Assembly: GCA_900770525.1 (NCBI GenBank)
Contig: CAAHDT010000001.1
Coordinates: forward strand, 62,001 to 126,000
Direction of reading: 5' to 3'
Origin: Candidatus Gastranaerophilales bacterium
Lineage (GTDB): Bacteria > Cyanobacteriota > Vampirovibrionia > Gastranaerophilales > Gastranaerophilaceae
DNA length: 64,000 nt
Part shown: piece by piece, positions 8,319-16,113 of the stretch
Position numbering within the stretch: position 1 is the stretch's first letter
Layout of the letters: each line of letters opens with the position of its first letter
Program-made: the position numbers and the translations under genes
Notes under the pieces: generated by a model
Told to the model about the DNA's origin: nothing
Seen by the model: the letters and a program-made list of their open reading frames with translations, nothing else
Database searches by the model: none

Positions 8319-10885
8319 AGATTACTACAGACTACTACGTAAAACCTTATACGCGTAATAACTCTTCTACTATTAAAAATAATACTGTAGATAAAAAAGT
8401 TATTACGAAACAAATATCTGAATATAATCCTATTTATTACAAAACTATTAATTTTAAAGGAGATAATATTGCCCACGGATTTGAAACCTATTTTCCTACA
8501 GATATTTTGAAAATGTCTGAACAGGAATTTAATGCAACACTTCTAAAAGTCATAGAAAACCCAACTAAAAGAAATAAGCTTGCTGAATATGTTACCTCTT
8601 TGACAGCAAAAGATAATCAAACAATGAACTTTATCAATATGTGGAAAAGACAAATTCCAACGCTTATATCGCAGGGGCTTATTACAACCATGCCGGCGAA
8701 TACTTCAGACTTTTTCAGAAGGATATCAATATTAGGTTCTAAAAATAGTGCTAATTCAAGTTTACAGAAATTTTTAAATTCTGATTTTCAAACAGATATA
8801 ATTGTAAAAGATGGTAAATCCGTTACTGCTGGAATCATCGCTTGTAAACTATTTAACCTTGCCAATATAAGCCCTGAACCAAGTTCAAAAGTTGCATTAT
8901 ATTTAAGCGCAATTTTAGTTGGAGCTATCGGCTACAACGAAAGAGGAAAAGATGTTCAAAAAATACAGAATCAACAATTTTTACAAGCTATAAAAGAAAT
9001 GATAAAAATCGGAGTTCTGGATCCATATTTACTTCTACATCATGTTGATAAATCAAAGGTTAATTTATCAGAAGAAGACCAAGTTGCATACGAAAATTGG
9101 AAAATTGATAGGATAAAAGATATTAACTATCAAAATACCGGAGTAACAGTTGATAAACATAACGATTTTGACACCTCCGAAGCTAGAAATGTACTAATTG
9201 TTCTTATTAAAACATTACAAACACTTGGGTTTGATGATGAAAAAATAGGGGCATTTCTTCAATATTTTGCAGCAACATACGATAGCGTTGGAGAAACAAG
9301 AGAAGCAGAATACTTAATCCGTATGGCAGTAAAAACATATGATGATATTGGCAGTCCCAAAATAATTGATGCAACCGAAACATTGGCTTATTTATGTGAA
9401 AAAAATCAAAAATATACAGAAGCATTAGAGGAACTCTTTAACGTTTGTATTTATGCCGATAATGATACCGATCCAGATTATAGCCACAGATTAAATGCAC
9501 AATTAAATATGTTTAATATAAACTCTAAACTAATTGCCAAAACTAGAAAACTTGATTATATTTTGCATGAAGATGAAAAAATTAGTAAATCAAAAGACAG
9601 GAAAGAAGCTTTTTCAAAACTGTTTACCAACAGCAGTTTTCAACTTTGCACCTCTGAAAAAACAAATTTACAACAAGATGAGCTTTCAGCCATACTAGCT
9701 CTAGCTCAAGCAGGAAAAATCAGTAAAAACAAATTGAAAAGCTTTTTAAAAACCCTATCTTCATATCCTCTAGAAAGTCTTAATTACAAACCATCTGACA
9801 CAAGAACTTTTGCCAGTCAAGATCAATTAACCCTCTGTTTAGGAGACCACTATGTATTAGAAAACAAGGAAGAATTATTAGATGATATAATTATAGCTTC
9901 AAATAAACAAATGGCAGAAGAAGCTAAAGATATTGAAAATGAAATACTCTCTCCAGATTTTACAGCATCAGAAACACCTTATGAAAAAGCCTCTATAGTT
10001 GTAGGCTCAAATCTTTTAAACGGAACACTTGATAAGTGTGTTCAACAAATTCTTCAAAAAGAAACGAAAGATTGCACAACATTAGATTATGATATTTTGA
10101 AAATCTGCGCTGATAGATTGGCAATGACTTCAAAAGATGATTATATGGCGTATTATAACGGGAATTATAGAAAGACGCCAGAATATTTATACTTATTACA
10201 AAAACGCGTTGATATAGCAGCCGAGAAATACGGTTCAGGAAGTGAAAAATTTTATGCCGCTGTTGCTGAATATGGTGAACAAGACCTTAGTCCGCAAACA
10301 CTTATTTATAAAATCATTCCAATACTTAAAAATGCACCAGAGTCAATTAAGAATAAATACCTACCAGACATGTATGCAAGATATGGGAAAATGAAAAACT
10401 TTGAAATTCAAACTCATAAAAATATTGAATTTTATGACAAACAAGCTCTTGAAATTATAATTGCCTATGCCAAATACCTTGAAACAACTAAAAAAATTGA
10501 TGAAACAAAACTTATGGAATTTTTGAATTTTCTCGATGATATTTATACAAAGCCACCAGAAGAAACTTGTTCTGTCGGACTCGGTTATTATCATGAAACT
10601 CCAGTGTTTAATGTTCCATTATTTGATAAAATAAATAGTCCGCTGACAAGCAAAAAAGAATACGATAAGTATGATAGATATACTTCATGGGATCTTGCAA
10701 ATATGAATGATTTACTTGAATCATTAGTTCAAAAAGCACCAGGAATATACAGAGTTAATGAACGTAAATATTTAGATATGAAGAAAAAACATGAATCTGT
10801 ATTGTTTCAAAAAAGATTTAATGAAAAAATGGATAACCAAATAATAGCAATAGAAAAAAGTGTAGATAACCCAAAATTACAATAA
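8315..10885 (+). CDS. large hypothetical helical-repeat protein; second gene of the operon
   Basis: An 856-residue protein of unknown function. The N-terminal 45 residues are basic and Asn/Thr-rich and end in a TINFKGDN motif. The rest looks like an alpha-helical solenoid. Around residues 290-400 the spacing of small and aromatic residues (AEYLIRMAVKTYDDIG, TLAYLCEKNQKYTEALEEL) resembles tetratricopeptide repeats. No catalytic motif is visible. The ATG at 8315 overlaps the previous stop and has GGAG at 8302-8305; an in-frame TTG at 8300 is less likely. The next gene begins 11 bases after its stop. Confidence 0.8.
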   Translation: MKITTDYYVKPYTRNNSSTIKNNTVDKKVITKQISEYNPIYYKTINFKGDNIAHGFETYFPTDILKMSEQEFNATLLKVIENPTKRNKLAEYVTSLTAKDNQTMNFINMWKRQIPTLISQGLITTMPANTSDFFRRISILGSKNSANSSLQKFLNSDFQTDIIVKDGKSVTAGIIACKLFNLANISPEPSSKVALYLSAILVGAIGYNERGKDVQKIQNQQFLQAIKEMIKIGVLDPYLLLHHVDKSKVNLSEEDQVAYENWKIDRIKDINYQNTGVTVDKHNDFDTSEARNVLIVLIKTLQTLGFDDEKIGAFLQYFAATYDSVGETREAEYLIRMAVKTYDDIGSPKIIDATETLAYLCEKNQKYTEALEELFNVCIYADNDTDPDYSHRLNAQLNMFNINSKLIAKTRKLDYILHEDEKISKSKDRKEAFSKLFTNSSFQLCTSEKTNLQQDELSAILALAQAGKISKNKLKSFLKTLSSYPLESLNYKPSDTRTFASQDQLTLCLGDHYVLENKEELLDDIIIASNKQMAEEAKDIENEILSPDFTASETPYEKASIVVGSNLLNGTLDKCVQQILQKETKDCTTLDYDILKICADRLAMTSKDDYMAYYNGNYRKTPEYLYLLQKRVDIAAEKYGSGSEKFYAAVAEYGEQDLSPQTLIYKIIPILKNAPESIKNKYLPDMYARYGKMKNFEIQTHKNIEFYDKQALEIIIAYAKYLETTKKIDETKLMEFLNFLDDIYTKPPEETCSVGLGYYHETPVFNVPLFDKINSPLTSKKEYDKYDRYTSWDLANMNDLLESLVQKAPGIYRVNERKYLDMKKKHESVLFQKRFNEKMDNQIIAIEKSVDNPKLQ

Positions 10886-10896
10886 AGGAGAATAAT

Positions 10897-11370
10897 ATGA
10901 GAATTATACCAATTAATTTTAATTTTGACAGAACAAAATTTACTTCAAACAGCAATGACTTAGGGAAAATGATACTGGATGGATTAAATGAAAAACTATC
11001 CAATGGATACCCTTCCGAAGATGAATTTGTACCATCCACACCAACAAAACCTATTATTATTGAAAACCTTGAAATTAAAACCGGAGAGGGGAAAAGTAAT
11101 ACAGCAAGCGCATTAACAGGTAGCGGAATAGGTACTATTGGTGGTACAGAAATTTCCAAGAAACTAGGAAGCAGAAAACAATCTGACTCAACTCACCAAC
11201 CGGATGATGAACAAAAGGTTGATTATAATAAAATTTCAGAAGAAGCCGCACAAGAAACAAACGGTAGACATTCAGATACCGATAACGATTTTGAAATAAA
11301 TGAAACTGATGATAATTTAGAGAATAATGAAATCGATGATGATTGCGACTTTGATGATGGAGAGGAATAG
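10897..11370 (+). CDS. small hypothetical protein with acidic tail; third gene of the operon
   Basis: A 157-residue protein, unknown family. It opens with IPINFNFDRTKF, has a Gly/Thr/Ser-rich centre (TGSGIGTIGG near residue 75) and ends in about 40 residues dominated by Asp, Glu and Asn. Low-complexity acidic tails of this kind are usually disordered and can bind cations or basic partners; that is inference. A consensus AAAGGAG precedes the start by six bases. It lies between the helical protein and the zincin-like gene with gaps of 11 and 5 bases, so the four genes are surely cotranscribed. Confidence 0.75.
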   Translation: MRIIPINFNFDRTKFTSNSNDLGKMILDGLNEKLSNGYPSEDEFVPSTPTKPIIIENLEIKTGEGKSNTASALTGSGIGTIGGTEISKKLGSRKQSDSTHQPDDEQKVDYNKISEEAAQETNGRHSDTDNDFEINETDDNLENNEIDDDCDFDDGEE

Positions 11371-11375
11371 ACAAA

Positions 11376-12347
11376 TTGAAAATTCCTGCCATAAACATAT
11401 TTGGGAATTATAACATCGGCTGTCCAGCCACCTCAAAAGGTGGAAAAAATAATTATGCAGACAATCAACAGAAAAGGCAGTCTGTTTCTTTTGGTGTAAA
11501 TTATACAAAATCAGATTTGATATATAGAAGCTCTATTTTGTATCATAAAGCCAATATTATTAAGACAACTCCATCAAAAGTTGAGGAATACTTTAGGCAA
11601 CAGGGAATTCCGGCATTCTTTCAAGAAGGTTCTGATTTCGCTAGAAAAATGGTTGCGTATTGTTGCTACCATACAAGTGAAATATTTTCTCAACTGCATT
11701 ATATTAAACCTAAACAAATTGGCATAGCAGATTTTCGTAGATTAAACAGTGATGCAACAGGCTTGTGTTTTTATGGACCATCTATGTATTCTCGAACAGA
11801 AACATATCCGGCACGAGCTGTATTATTTAATACTTTTGCAGGAGATAAAAAGTCTAATGTTGAAGGGAAAAACATTGTACTAGATTGGGAAAACTTTTTT
11901 GATATAAGCATGGAAAATAAAAAAAATAATTTTTTATCATCTGGGCATTTTTTAAGTCCATTTATACATGAATTTGCCCATAGTTTACATTACCATAAAA
12001 TTTTCTCTAAATTTGGGGTTCCATTTAATGATCCGGCGTATATTTATAATCCAAATTCACAAATTATACTTGATAAATTAAATATGAAATTAGATAACAC
12101 AAACCCATATGTATCAAGTTCTATCGTAAAAAACATTGCTCAAAATATTAGCCAATATGGTGCTATATTGCTTCCAGAAACTTTTGCGGAAGCTTTTACC
12201 AAAGCTGTATTAGAACATATAGATGTCTTTTCTCTCCGTTTAATTGAAAATCCATTTCCAATGAAAAACAACGGAAATAATATTTTGAATCAAGTTTTAT
12301 ATGAAACATTTGAAGGATTAGTCGGTGATGGAGCAGGATTAATATAG
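11376..12347 (+). CDS. putative zincin metallopeptidase with HEFAH motif; last gene of the operon
   Basis: A 323-residue protein with HExxH at H198-E-F-A-H202 followed by SLHYHK, and a downstream PETFAEAF at residues 267-274 whose glutamate fits the third zinc ligand. This pairing of HEFAH with ETFAEAF is the pattern I associate with lethal-factor-like (ATLF) and related zincins; family placement is tentative. There is no classical signal peptide. The N-terminus carries a VSFGVNY motif near residue 38, like other proteins here. Translation probably begins at the TTG at 11376, with GAGG 10 bases upstream and only five bases after the previous stop. A toxin, effector or surface protease role is possible but not shown. 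Confidence 0.7.
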   Translation: MKIPAINIFGNYNIGCPATSKGGKNNYADNQQKRQSVSFGVNYTKSDLIYRSSILYHKANIIKTTPSKVEEYFRQQGIPAFFQEGSDFARKMVAYCCYHTSEIFSQLHYIKPKQIGIADFRRLNSDATGLCFYGPSMYSRTETYPARAVLFNTFAGDKKSNVEGKNIVLDWENFFDISMENKKNNFLSSGHFLSPFIHEFAHSLHYHKIFSKFGVPFNDPAYIYNPNSQIILDKLNMKLDNTNPYVSSSIVKNIAQNISQYGAILLPETFAEAFTKAVLEHIDVFSLRLIENPFPMKNNGNNILNQVLYETFEGLVGDGAGLI

Positions 12348-12476
12348 AAAACTAATAAAACCAACAACTATTCCTTAAATATAAAATAAACGGACAAACT
12401 TATAAACTGGCATTGAATAATAATATCCCATGCTCCAATATAGTTTCTCTAGACAAAAAGTAAATAAAAATAAATA

Positions 12477-12505
12477 TTGCATTTGTTTTTTTGTCGTAGT
12501 ATAAA
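12477..12505 (+). promoter_or_regulatory. sigma-70 promoter of the LdpA-like gene
   Basis: TTGCAT (12477-12482), 17-base spacer, TATAAA (12500-12505), about 40 bases before the start codon. Confidence 0.7.
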
Positions 12506-12546
12506 AAAGCCATAAAAGATTAAGATAGATAAAAAGGATAAAAGTT

Positions 12547-13515
12547 ATGTTAAAAGATTTATTAGATAAAAAGCAATGTTTCAAATTGGTATGCGGAGCA
12601 GGAAACGAAGATGCGATTGAAGTAGAAAGATTGGTTACAATTTACTCAAAAGCAGGATGTCCATTCTTTGATGTTTGTGCAAAACCTGAAATTGTTGATG
12701 CCGCAAAACGCGGACTTAAAAATGCGGGGATAGATAAAGATAGATATTTATGCGTTAGTGTAGGGATTGACGGCGACCCACACATAACAAAAGCTGTTAT
12801 TAACCAAGAAGAATGTATCAACTGCGGACAATGTAAAGAGATTTGTCCTCACGATGCAATCATAGAAAACAATGGTTTTAGCGTAAAAAAGGAAAGATGT
12901 TTAGGCTGTACTCAATGTGCAAACCAATGCCCGAAAAACACTATTGATATGGTTACGCAATTGCAGGATTACAAGGAAATTTTACCAAAACTTATAGCCA
13001 AAGGACTTGATTGTATTGAATTTCACGCGATCAGCGAAGATGAAAATGATGTTGATGACAAATGGCAACAAATAATGGATCGTTTTGATGGGATGTTATG
13101 TATTTCTATCGACCGTTCCGTTTTAGGAGATATTAAACTTAAAGAACGAGTTGCAAGAATGCTTTCCAAAAGAAAACCATACACAACAATAATTCAAGCA
13201 GATGGAATTGCAATGAGCGGCAGCAACGATGAATTTGGAACAACATTACAAGCAGTCGCAACTGCGCAGTTATTCCAAAATGCCAAAATGCCAGCATATA
13301 TTATGATGTCCGGAGGAACTAATACAAAATCTGCAGAACTTGCAAAAATGTGCGATGTTCACCCTCATTGTATTGCAGTTGGTTCCTATGCAAGAAAAAT
13401 TATAAAAGACTATTTGGTTCAAGACGATATTCTGACAAATGAAAAAGCAATGGCAGAAGCTGTTAAAATTGCCAAAAACCTTATCGATGTTTCTATGGAG
13501 AATATGCGTGATTAA
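12547..13515 (+). CDS. LdpA-like protein with two 4Fe-4S ferredoxin clusters
   Basis: A 322-residue protein with two complete ferredoxin motifs in its first half, CINCGQCKEICPHD (from about residue 93) and CLGCTQCANQCPKN (about 119), flanked by an N-terminal domain and a C-terminal barrel-like domain (TTIIQADGIAMSG, YIMMSGGTN). The architecture matches cyanobacterial LdpA, described there as a redox-sensing input to the circadian clock. That this bacterium has a clock is not implied: no kai gene is visible. AAGGA precedes the start and a good promoter lies 40 bases upstream. The following HAD gene overlaps its stop, so the pair is cotranscribed. Confidence 0.8.
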   Translation: MLKDLLDKKQCFKLVCGAGNEDAIEVERLVTIYSKAGCPFFDVCAKPEIVDAAKRGLKNAGIDKDRYLCVSVGIDGDPHITKAVINQEECINCGQCKEICPHDAIIENNGFSVKKERCLGCTQCANQCPKNTIDMVTQLQDYKEILPKLIAKGLDCIEFHAISEDENDVDDKWQQIMDRFDGMLCISIDRSVLGDIKLKERVARMLSKRKPYTTIIQADGIAMSGSNDEFGTTLQAVATAQLFQNAKMPAYIMMSGGTNTKSAELAKMCDVHPHCIAVGSYARKIIKDYLVQDDILTNEKAMAEAVKIAKNLIDVSMENMRD

Positions 13516-14266
13516 ATTAAAAACAAAAAACTGGGAAATAGATAATATTGAAACAATTTTGTTCGACAAAGACGGAACATTTATCGATTTGCATTATTTT
13601 TGGGGCAAAATGACTGAACTTAGAGCAAATGCGGTTATTGAACAGTTCAATATGGACAAAAACTTGTTTTCAAAACTTTGCTTGTATCTTGGATTTAACA
13701 CAAATTCAGGAAAGATGTTGAAAGATGGAATTACAGCGCTTTATTCACGCCCTAAAATTATCGATATATTTTGCGAAAACCTAAAAGAATGTGGTGTTAA
13801 TAGTTCTCACAAAGAAATAGAACAGATTTTTGACAAAGTAAATGTCAAATTTTATTCAGAAATGTCTAAATACACCAAACCAATCGATAGCGCAATTGAA
13901 TTTATAAAAAAAGTTCATTCCCTAGGTATAAAAAATGGGATAGTAACATCTGACTCAAAAGAATCAACAATGTTAACTCTTAATCATTTTAATTGGACAA
14001 ACTTGTTTGAGGCAGTTATTGGACGTGAATCAACACCGGAACATAAAGAAAGCGGGATTCCGGCAAAAATGGCATTAGAACTATTAAAAGCCAATCCAAA
14101 CACAACGATAATGGTAGGAGATGCCCCAATGGACTATATTGCGGCAAAAAACGCCGGAGTAGAAAAAACTATTCTCGTTGCAACCGGACAAATCGATGCG
14201 CAATCACTCAGTTCAACTTCTCCATATGTAGTTGAAAGTTTGAGCGATATTGAAATTATATCTTGA
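13508..14266 (+). CDS. HAD family hydrolase (phosphoglycolate phosphatase-like)
   Basis: A 252-residue HAD phosphatase. Motif I FDKDGT contains the nucleophilic Asp and the +2 Asp; motif II is IVTSDS; motif IV is MVGDAPMDYIAAKNAG with the metal-binding Asp pair. A helical cap lies between motifs I and II, as in Gph/PpaX-type enzymes. The start is the GTG at 13508, with GGAG seven bases upstream, so the gene overlaps the stop of the LdpA-like gene by eight bases. Longer in-frame starts further upstream would run deep into that gene. The substrate is unknown; a small phosphorylated metabolite is likely. It is followed by the repeat-rich gap. Confidence 0.9.
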   Translation: MIKLKTKNWEIDNIETILFDKDGTFIDLHYFWGKMTELRANAVIEQFNMDKNLFSKLCLYLGFNTNSGKMLKDGITALYSRPKIIDIFCENLKECGVNSSHKEIEQIFDKVNVKFYSEMSKYTKPIDSAIEFIKKVHSLGIKNGIVTSDSKESTMLTLNHFNWTNLFEAVIGRESTPEHKESGIPAKMALELLKANPNTTIMVGDAPMDYIAAKNAGVEKTILVATGQIDAQSLSSTSPYVVESLSDIEIIS

Positions 14267-14317
14267 AGCCGCCCCAAATGAGTAGTGTACCTCTATGGGC
14301 GAGTGTTCAAGTTAAAT

Positions 14318-14631
14318 GTAGGATGGCGAAAAGCGTAAGCGGTTTCCACCATTTATTTTAGTTTCTTCATTTATTACACAAACATGTCATCCTGAAAATT
14401 TAGAAAAATTGAACGAGTTTACGAGGTCTAATTTTTCAAATTATTCAGGATCTAGCCACCACTGAGTCGTTACGACATCCGAAACGCAATCCGACCACTA
14501 TGAAACCTCCCCAGTGGCTGGATTCCGAAACAAGTTCGGAATGACGATATAATAACAAAGGGTAGACATTTTGTCTACCTTTTCCCATTGGTCTAAAGCG
14601 GTGGGAACAGCTACGCTTTTCGCCACCCTAC
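14318..14631. repeat. repeat island bounded by 32-bp imperfect inverted repeats
   Basis: The left arm 14318-14350 and the right arm 14600-14631 are near reverse complements (shared core GGTGGCGAAAAGCGTA-like, a few mismatches). Between them lies a second inverted pair (ATCCTGAA 14385-14392 and TTCAGGAT 14444-14451, with GAAAAATT/AATTTTTC inside) and copy B of the dispersed repeat. The layout resembles a small non-autonomous element or nested palindromic repeats; no transposase is present. Confidence 0.55.
14443..14550. repeat. dispersed intergenic repeat, copy B
   Basis: Matches 41-150 over most of its length, including the terminal TTCCGAA/TTCGGAA hairpin and GGAATGAC. It sits inside the inverted-repeat island. 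The 690-base gap from 14267 to 14958 holds only this island, the microsatellite and a hairpin; I see no gene in it. Confidence 0.75.
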
Positions 14632-14715
14632 TTTTGATGACAATGTTTGTAGAAAACAGTAAAAGGAAAGTTCGGAAACGTAGTTTCTGATGACTCGTTC
14701 ATTATAATCGCGAGT

Positions 14716-14755
14716 TTTCCTTTCCTTTCCTTTCCTTTCCTTTCCTTTCCTTTCC
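14716..14755. repeat. TTTCC pentanucleotide microsatellite, eight copies
   Basis: Eight perfect TTTCC units in tandem, followed by near-matching pyrimidine sequence to about 14785. Short perfect tandem units of this kind change copy number by slippage. The Lys/Arg/Glu-rich readings of it on the minus strand in three frames look like artefacts of the repeat rather than genes. Confidence 0.9.
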
Positions 14756-14770
14756 TTTTCTTTGCTTCTG

Positions 14771-14808
14771 TTTCTTTTCCTTTTTCTTCGCAAAAAAAGG
14801 AAAAGAAA
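14771..14808. repeat. 15-bp perfect hairpin beside the microsatellite
   Basis: 14771-14785 is the exact reverse complement of 14794-14808 with an eight-base loop. All pyrimidine on one arm and purine on the other. There is no T tail, so it is not an obvious terminator. Confidence 0.6.
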
Positions 14809-14958
14809 TGAAGGAACCAATGTCTTTGAAGTAGACCAAATCTTCTTTGATGCAAAAGAAGAGAAAATTAACATAAAAAAGATTGTATAAAAATAATAGC
14901 AATTGCTATTATAAAATCGGGTGCAATAAATTGCACCCCAAATTAATAAAATCCAAAC

Positions 14959-15177
14959 CTATACGTATGATTTATTTCTTACAAATTTTAAATCATAGCC
15001 TAATATCTCTCCGATTAGGATTGCTTCTTCGTATTTCAGTGTGCCACGAATTAGTTTTTGCGAGATGTTGGAGCGTGAAATCGGTTTACCCATCCGCTTG
15101 CTCATTTCTTTTGCAAGTTCGGTTATTGTCATATCATTTTCTAGCAAAAGCATTTTGATATCTTTTTTTACTCTCAT
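14959..15177 (-). CDS. small XRE-like helix-turn-helix protein
   Basis: A 72-residue basic protein that fits a single HTH domain of the lambda-repressor/XRE kind: helix 1 VKKDIKMLLLEN, helix 2 TITELAKEMSKRMG, recognition helix ISRSNISQKLIRG, then YEEAILIGEILGYDL. It is likely a DNA-binding regulator of dimeric type. No clear Shine-Dalgarno precedes the start. It is divergent from the pilin-like gene, whose promoter -35 box (15187) begins ten bases from its start codon, so it is well placed to control that gene or itself. Confidence 0.75.
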   Translation of the reverse strand: MRVKKDIKMLLLENDMTITELAKEMSKRMGKPISRSNISQKLIRGTLKYEEAILIGEILGYDLKFVRNKSYV

Positions 15178-15186
15178 ATTTAAATA

Positions 15187-15215
15187 TTGACATATACGGT
15201 TCTGTATTGTAAAAT
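15187..15215 (+). promoter_or_regulatory. sigma-70 promoter of the pilin-like gene
   Basis: Consensus TTGACA (15187-15192), a 17-base spacer, and TAAAAT (15210-15215). It leaves a leader of about 70 bases before the start at 15291. Confidence 0.8.
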
Positions 15216-15290
15216 GCGTTATTATAAAGGAACATATTTTACATATAATAACAAAATAGATAATACTTATTTACATTGAAGAGGTTATTA

Positions 15291-16091
15291 ATGAAAAGAT
15301 TTCAAAATAAAGGATGTTTACCAAGTCGAAAAAATCTTGCATTTACGCTTGCTGAAGTTCTTATTACTTTGGGGATAATTGGTATTGTTGCAGCGATGAC
15401 TCTGCCTACTCTAATACAGAAAAATCAAGAGAAGGAAACCGTTGCAAAGTTGAGAAAGTTTAATACGGTTATCAATCAAGCTTATATGTTAGCAATAAAT
15501 GCGAATGGCTATGTTGAAGATTGGGGGTTGAGTAAAGCTGGTACAGGACAAGAGCAGACGGATGAAGAAGTCGCAGATGGAAATTCTGCCAGAGATAAAT
15601 TTTTGGACAAACTTATTTCTTACTTAAAGGTAAATTCAAGATGTAAGTATACTGAAGAAAATTGTTATAGTTATGATAGATATTCATTGGATGGAACCCA
15701 GTTTTCAACTTTTACCAACAGGCTAACTTTAGCTGATGGGACAACAATTGTAGGTCTTACAATATTAGATGAAAAGTGTTCGATACAACATGGAAATAGC
15801 AAGGTTTTAAAAAATGTTTGCGGAGAAATATTTGTTGATTTAAATGGCCCAAAGCCACCAAATACAACAGGGAAAGATGTTTTTCTATTTTTGTACACAA
15901 AATACGGAATAGTTCCAGTGGGGTTGCCTGACACCTTTGAAAATAGGCAGTCTTTCGAAATATCCTGCAATTTAAGCAACCCGTACCGCCTAAACGGGTA
16001 TGGATGTGCCGCTTGGATTATTTATAACGGAAATATGGATTATCTGCATTGCAATGATTTAAGTTGGAATGGCAAAAGGAAGTGTAAATAG
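15291..16091 (+). CDS. type IV pilin-like / pseudopilin protein
   Basis: A 266-residue protein with a basic leader of about 17 residues, then A|FTLAEVLITLGIIGIVAA: the prepilin peptidase site with Phe at +1, Glu at +5 and the conserved hydrophobic helix. Ala replaces the usual Gly at -1. The globular part contains about eight cysteines, several in pairs likely to form disulphides outside the cell. Such genes occur in many copies in this lineage (recollection, not tested). The ATG at 15291 is chosen over the in-frame TTG at 15276 because GAGG lies eight bases upstream of it. It has its own promoter and is single, so it is a pilin-like surface protein rather than part of an assembly operon. Confidence 0.88.
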   Translation: MKRFQNKGCLPSRKNLAFTLAEVLITLGIIGIVAAMTLPTLIQKNQEKETVAKLRKFNTVINQAYMLAINANGYVEDWGLSKAGTGQEQTDEEVADGNSARDKFLDKLISYLKVNSRCKYTEENCYSYDRYSLDGTQFSTFTNRLTLADGTTIVGLTILDEKCSIQHGNSKVLKNVCGEIFVDLNGPKPPNTTGKDVFLFLYTKYGIVPVGLPDTFENRQSFEISCNLSNPYRLNGYGCAAWIIYNGNMDYLHCNDLSWNGKRKCK

Positions 16092-16113
16092 GCAGTACAA
16101 TCCCTTGTGATGT

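Noticed and set aside
12375..12584. 69-residue minus-strand ORF upstream of the LdpA-like gene
   Set aside because: It overlaps the promoter and start of that gene, is AT-driven and Phe/Leu/Tyr-rich, and has no ribosome site.
12547..13515. Evidence for a circadian clock
   Set aside because: An LdpA-like protein alone does not show a clock; no KaiA, KaiB or KaiC is present in the window.
14611..14902. Three overlapping minus-strand ORFs rich in Lys, Arg and Glu
   Set aside because: They are the same TTTCC repeat read in three frames, without ribosome sites or any recognisable domain.
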